Below, piece by piece: positions 5,663 to 7,296 of a stretch of 7,296 nt of DNA (positions are counted from its first letter, which is position 1; each line of letters opens with the position of its first letter). Source of the stretch: Candidatus Scatomorpha stercorigallinarum. GTDB taxonomy: Bacteria; Bacillota_A; Clostridia; Oscillospirales; Oscillospiraceae. The notes under the pieces were generated by a model. The model did no database searches and was not told where the DNA came from. It saw only the letters and a program-made list of their open reading frames with translations. The position numbers were made by a program, and so were the translations under genes. The stretch is from assembly GCA_018713375.1 (NCBI GenBank), contig DVOV01000246.1, positions 1 to 7,296 of the forward strand, written 5' to 3'.

Positions 5663-5986
5663 GCTAGGCCGGGGCGAAGCCCTTGCCTCCCCTTTTAAGG
5701 GGAGGTGGCCGCACGAGAGTGCGGCCGGAGGGGTGGTATAGGTATGCGCTCCTTTGGTAAGATGCGCAGACTTCCGGCACCCCTCCGTCGCCTGCTGCGC
5801 AGGCGCCACCCCCCACCACCCCTCAGTCAGCTTCGCTGACAGCTCCCCTTAAAAGGGGAGCCAGGCTGCGCCTGGAGGGCGGCCAACGGCCGCTGGTATT
5901 TGCGCTGCGCGCAGCGAACGTTGTTTAGAGCGAAAGCCGCGAAGCGGAAGCTGAGCGGCTTTCCTGCCTATAAGTTCCCGCAAACC
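5663..5986. repeat. Intergenic island of short palindromic repeats in both orientations (324 bp, no gene)
   Basis: The stretch between two convergent genes holds at least eight perfect hairpins: 5686-5705 (9-bp arms), 5707-5726 (8-bp arms, GAGA loop), 5789-5805 (7-bp arms), 5826-5840 (6), 5842-5861 (9), 5861-5875 (6), 5879-5893 (6), the 14-bp palindrome at 5903-5916, and 5933-5962 (8-bp arms AAAGCCGC/GCGGCTTT). The core CTCCCCTTTTAAGGGGAG at 5687-5704 recurs inverted at 5843-5860. A GGAGGGGTGG-like box follows the variable hairpin at 5727-5736 and recurs inverted near 5777-5786 and 5815-5824. The plan is therefore [CTCCCC core]-[variable GC hairpin]-[GGAGGGGTGG], once forward and about twice reversed. 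I find no convincing coding frame. The hairpins may double as terminators for the two facing genes. Confidence 0.75.
5686..5861. mobile_element. Possible MITE-like or compound palindromic element
   Basis: The inverted 18-bp cores at 5687-5704 and 5843-5860 bound a segment of about 176 bp with internal inverted GGGGTGG/CCACCCC boxes, as expected of a small non-autonomous element or of back-to-back repeat units. No transposase and no clear target-site duplication are visible, and each core is itself nearly palindromic. The element reading is therefore tentative and a simple cluster of REP-like repeats is equally possible. Confidence 0.35.
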
Positions 5987-6478
5987 TCACCGCAGCCCGG
6001 GCCGCAGGCAAGTACCCGCGGCTGTTGGCCGCCGGAGGGTGTGGAAGAAGGTCTCGAGCAGCCCGGCGCATTCTGCGGCCCGCACGCCGCCGTACACGGC
6101 GGGGCGGTGGCCGTAGCGCTCTTCAAAGAGGTTTATCACGCTGCCGACGGAGCCGCTGTTGGGCTCCTTCGCGCCGTAGACCACGGTGGAGATGCGCGCG
6201 TTGATGACAGCGCCCGCGCACATGGGGCAGGGCTCCAGCGTCACCGCGATCGCGCAGCCGGAGAGGTTCCAGCTCCCGCGCGCGGCGCAGGCGGCGCGGA
6301 TGGCTTCGATCTCCGCGTGCGCGCTGGCGTCGCGGTCTTCCTCGCGGCGGTTGCGCCCGCGGCCGATGACGCGCCCGTGTTCGTCTATCACCACGCAGCC
6401 CACCGGCACCTCGCCCGCCTCCGCCGCCTCGGCGGCCAGGGCCAGGGCCTCGCCCATCCAGCGTTCATGTTCCGTCAT
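5987..6478 (-). CDS. tadA: tRNA-specific adenosine deaminase TadA
   Basis: The product deaminates adenosine-34 of tRNA-Arg(ACG) to inosine and is normally essential for reading CGN arginine codons. Starting at the ATG at 6476-6478 it has 163 residues, normal for the family. The zinc-dependent cytidine-deaminase fold is complete: HAE (54-56) with catalytic E56, and PCPMC (83-87) supplying zinc ligands C84 and C87. The family-typical VPVGCVVID (24-32), RNRREEDRDASAH (42-54), GSVGSVINLF (109-118) and GGVRAAECAGLL (130-141) follow. I prefer this start to an in-frame GTG at 6506-6508: it gives the usual MTEHERWM N-terminus, GGAGG (6487-6491) sits 8 nt upstream, and the GTG would lie upstream of the predicted transcription start. 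The gene faces the phosphoribosyltransferase and is divergent from the PAP2 gene. Confidence 0.93.
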   Translation of the reverse strand: MTEHERWMGEALALAAEAAEAGEVPVGCVVIDEHGRVIGRGRNRREEDRDASAHAEIEAIRAACAARGSWNLSGCAIAVTLEPCPMCAGAVINARISTVVYGAKEPNSGSVGSVINLFEERYGHRPAVYGGVRAAECAGLLETFFHTLRRPTAAGTCLRPGLR

Positions 6479-6489
6479 ATCATCCGCCT

Positions 6490-6516
6490 CCCGCGCCCAT
6501 ATTCTCACGGCGCGGG
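6490..6516. repeat. 8-bp GC inverted repeat around the tadA -10 region
   Basis: CCCGCGCC (6490-6497) and GGCGCGGG (6509-6516) are perfect inverted copies with an 11-nt gap that contains the tadA -10 element. The right arm is in the -35/-10 spacer and the left arm is at the predicted start and next to the ribosome site. It could be an operator or a stem at the head of the rightward PAP2 leader. Confidence 0.5.
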
Positions 6517-6527
6517 CAAATTGTCAA
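6499..6527 (-). promoter_or_regulatory. Candidate promoter of tadA
   Basis: The minus strand has a perfect TTGACA (6522-6527), a 17-bp spacer and GAATAT (6499-6504), a weak -10 (3 of 6) that is helped by an extended TGn just upstream (6505-6507). The start would be near 6492, giving a very short leader of about 14 nt that still includes the GGAGG. Confidence 0.5.
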
Positions 6528-6542
6528 CTAACGGAGGTCACC

Positions 6543-7296
6543 ATGTCCCTGCTCTATGCCCTTGAGGGCCTGCGCTCGCCCTTCCTCGACGCCGTTTTCG
6601 GCGCCGTCACCTACCTCGGCGACGAGATCGTCTATATGGCCATGGCCGTCATCGTCTACTGGTGCTTCAGCAAGCCACTCGGCTATTACATCCTCACCAG
6701 CGGCTTCACCGGCACCATACTCAACCAGTTCATGAAGATAACCTTCCGCATCCCCCGCCCCTGGGTGCTCGATCCCGAGTTCCAGATTGTGGAGAGCGCG
6801 CGGGAGGCCGCCACGGGCTACTCCTTCCCCAGCGGGCACACGCAGAACGCCTTCGCCTCCTTCGGCAGCCTCGCCGCCTGGACGCGCCGCGGCTGGCTGC
6901 GCGCCGTGGGCATAGCGGCCGTGCTGCTGGTGGCCTTTTCGCGTATGTACCTCGGCGTACACACGCCGCTGGACGTGGGCGTGGCCTTCGCCATGGGCCT
7001 CGCGCTCACGCTCGCGCTGCTGCCCCTGTTCAGGGACATCGAGGAGCACCCCAGGCGCATGTACGGCCTCATCGGCGGCATGATCGCCATCTGCGCGGCC
7101 TACCTGCTCTATGTGGAGCTCTGCCCCTTCCCCGCGGACGTGGACGCGGCCAACCTCGCCTCCGCGCGGGAGAACGGCTACAAGCTCCTGGGCGCGGCCA
7201 GCGGCATGCTGCTCAGCTTCTGGCTGGACCGGAAATATATCCATTTCGACGTGAAAGCGCCCCTCGCCGGGCAGATACTGAAGTGCGTCCCCGGCC
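6543..7296 (+). CDS. PAP2-family membrane phosphatase, C-terminus cut by the window edge
   Basis: I read this frame directly; 251 codons are visible and it is open at the right edge. It has the three signature blocks of type 2 phosphatidic acid phosphatases: KITFRIPRP (65-73; K and R of KX6RP), PSGH (96-99; H99 is the catalytic acid) and SRMYLGVHTPLDV (133-145; R134, nucleophile H140 and D144). Hydrophobic spans are near 15-42, 46-62, 102-113, 121-138, 143-162, 173-192 and 214-227. Such enzymes dephosphorylate membrane lipid phosphates, for example phosphatidic acid, phosphatidylglycerophosphate or undecaprenyl pyrophosphate; the substrate is not readable here. It acts in the cytoplasmic membrane with the active site toward the outer face in known relatives. 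The ATG has GGAGG (6533-6537) 5 nt upstream. It is divergent from tadA with 64 bp between start codons; I see no good rightward promoter in that gap. Confidence 0.9.
   Translation, partial: MSLLYALEGLRSPFLDAVFGAVTYLGDEIVYMAMAVIVYWCFSKPLGYYILTSGFTGTILNQFMKITFRIPRPWVLDPEFQIVESAREAATGYSFPSGHTQNAFASFGSLAAWTRRGWLRAVGIAAVLLVAFSRMYLGVHTPLDVGVAFAMGLALTLALLPLFRDIEEHPRRMYGLIGGMIAICAAYLLYVELCPFPADVDAANLASARENGYKLLGAASGMLLSFWLDRKYIHFDVKAPLAGQILKCVPG

Noticed and set aside
5021..5809. 262-codon minus-strand frame opposite the phosphoribosyltransferase
   Set aside because: The plus-strand gene has a perfect promoter, ribosome site and PRPP motif. The minus frame also runs through the repeat island, which points to a chance frame.
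5663..5986. CRISPR array
   Set aside because: Repeats are palindromic, in mixed orientation, of unequal spacing, and only two to three copies, with no constant spacer length and no cas genes nearby.
6479..6508. Longer TadA starting at the in-frame GTG (6506-6508)
   Set aside because: No ribosome site precedes it, it lies upstream of the predicted start of transcription, and it adds ten residues before the normal family N-terminus.
5900..6565. 221-codon plus-strand frame over tadA
   Set aside because: tadA on the minus strand has complete catalytic motifs; the plus frame shows no domain and overlaps the PAP2 start.
6528..7244. 238-codon minus-strand frame opposite the PAP2 gene
   Set aside because: The plus strand carries all three PAP2 motifs and a GGAGG start; the minus frame has a low-complexity Gly/Glu/Ala/His composition and no recognisable domain.
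1..7296. tRNA, rRNA or a known riboswitch
   Set aside because: I found no cloverleaf or recognisable aptamer core in the intergenic stretches; the leaders are short and contain only simple stems. A covariance-model scan could overturn this.

Overview
The window is GC-rich chromosomal DNA with dense, tightly packed genes, good AGGAGG-type ribosome binding sites and sigma-A-like promoters. A germination gene (ypeB) marks the host as an endospore-forming Firmicute. The high GC content, the hemolysin-family pair and an island of CTCCCCTT-type palindromic repeats fit a gut Clostridia lineage of Oscillospiraceae or Christensenellales type. The lineage is inferred; the sporulating-Firmicute assignment rests on ypeB.

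Left two thirds (1-4979), all transcribed leftward. A perfect TTGACA-17-TAATAT promoter (4951-4979) drives a flavin-binding split-barrel (pyridoxamine 5'-phosphate oxidase-like) gene. It is followed after 39 bp by two tandem CNNM/CBS/CorC 'hemolysin-family' membrane proteins joined by an ATGA overlap. Then, after a terminator-like hairpin that contains its own ribosome binding site, comes ypeB. A second strong promoter overlaps the ypeB stop codon and drives a zinc-ribbon plus transmembrane protein that runs off the left edge. A 12-bp inverted repeat brackets the -10 and start region of this promoter.

Right third (4980-7296). A rightward TTGATT-16-TATAAT promoter, divergent from the flavoprotein promoter, drives a stand-alone phosphoribosyltransferase. 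A gene-free stretch of about 320 bp (5663-5986) follows and is filled with short hairpins built from a repeated palindrome in both orientations. On its far side lies leftward tadA (tRNA adenosine deaminase). Its promoter region is shared with a rightward PAP2-family lipid phosphatase that runs off the right edge.

The genes look like ordinary housekeeping and envelope functions: membrane ion transport, flavoprotein, purine or nucleobase salvage, tRNA modification, lipid-phosphate metabolism and spore germination. I see no phage, defence, CRISPR or mobile gene cargo. The less ordinary signals are regulatory or architectural: the hairpin at the ypeB start, inverted repeats centred on two promoters, the repeat island, the degenerate first member of the CNNM pair, and ypeB standing without sleB inside the window.
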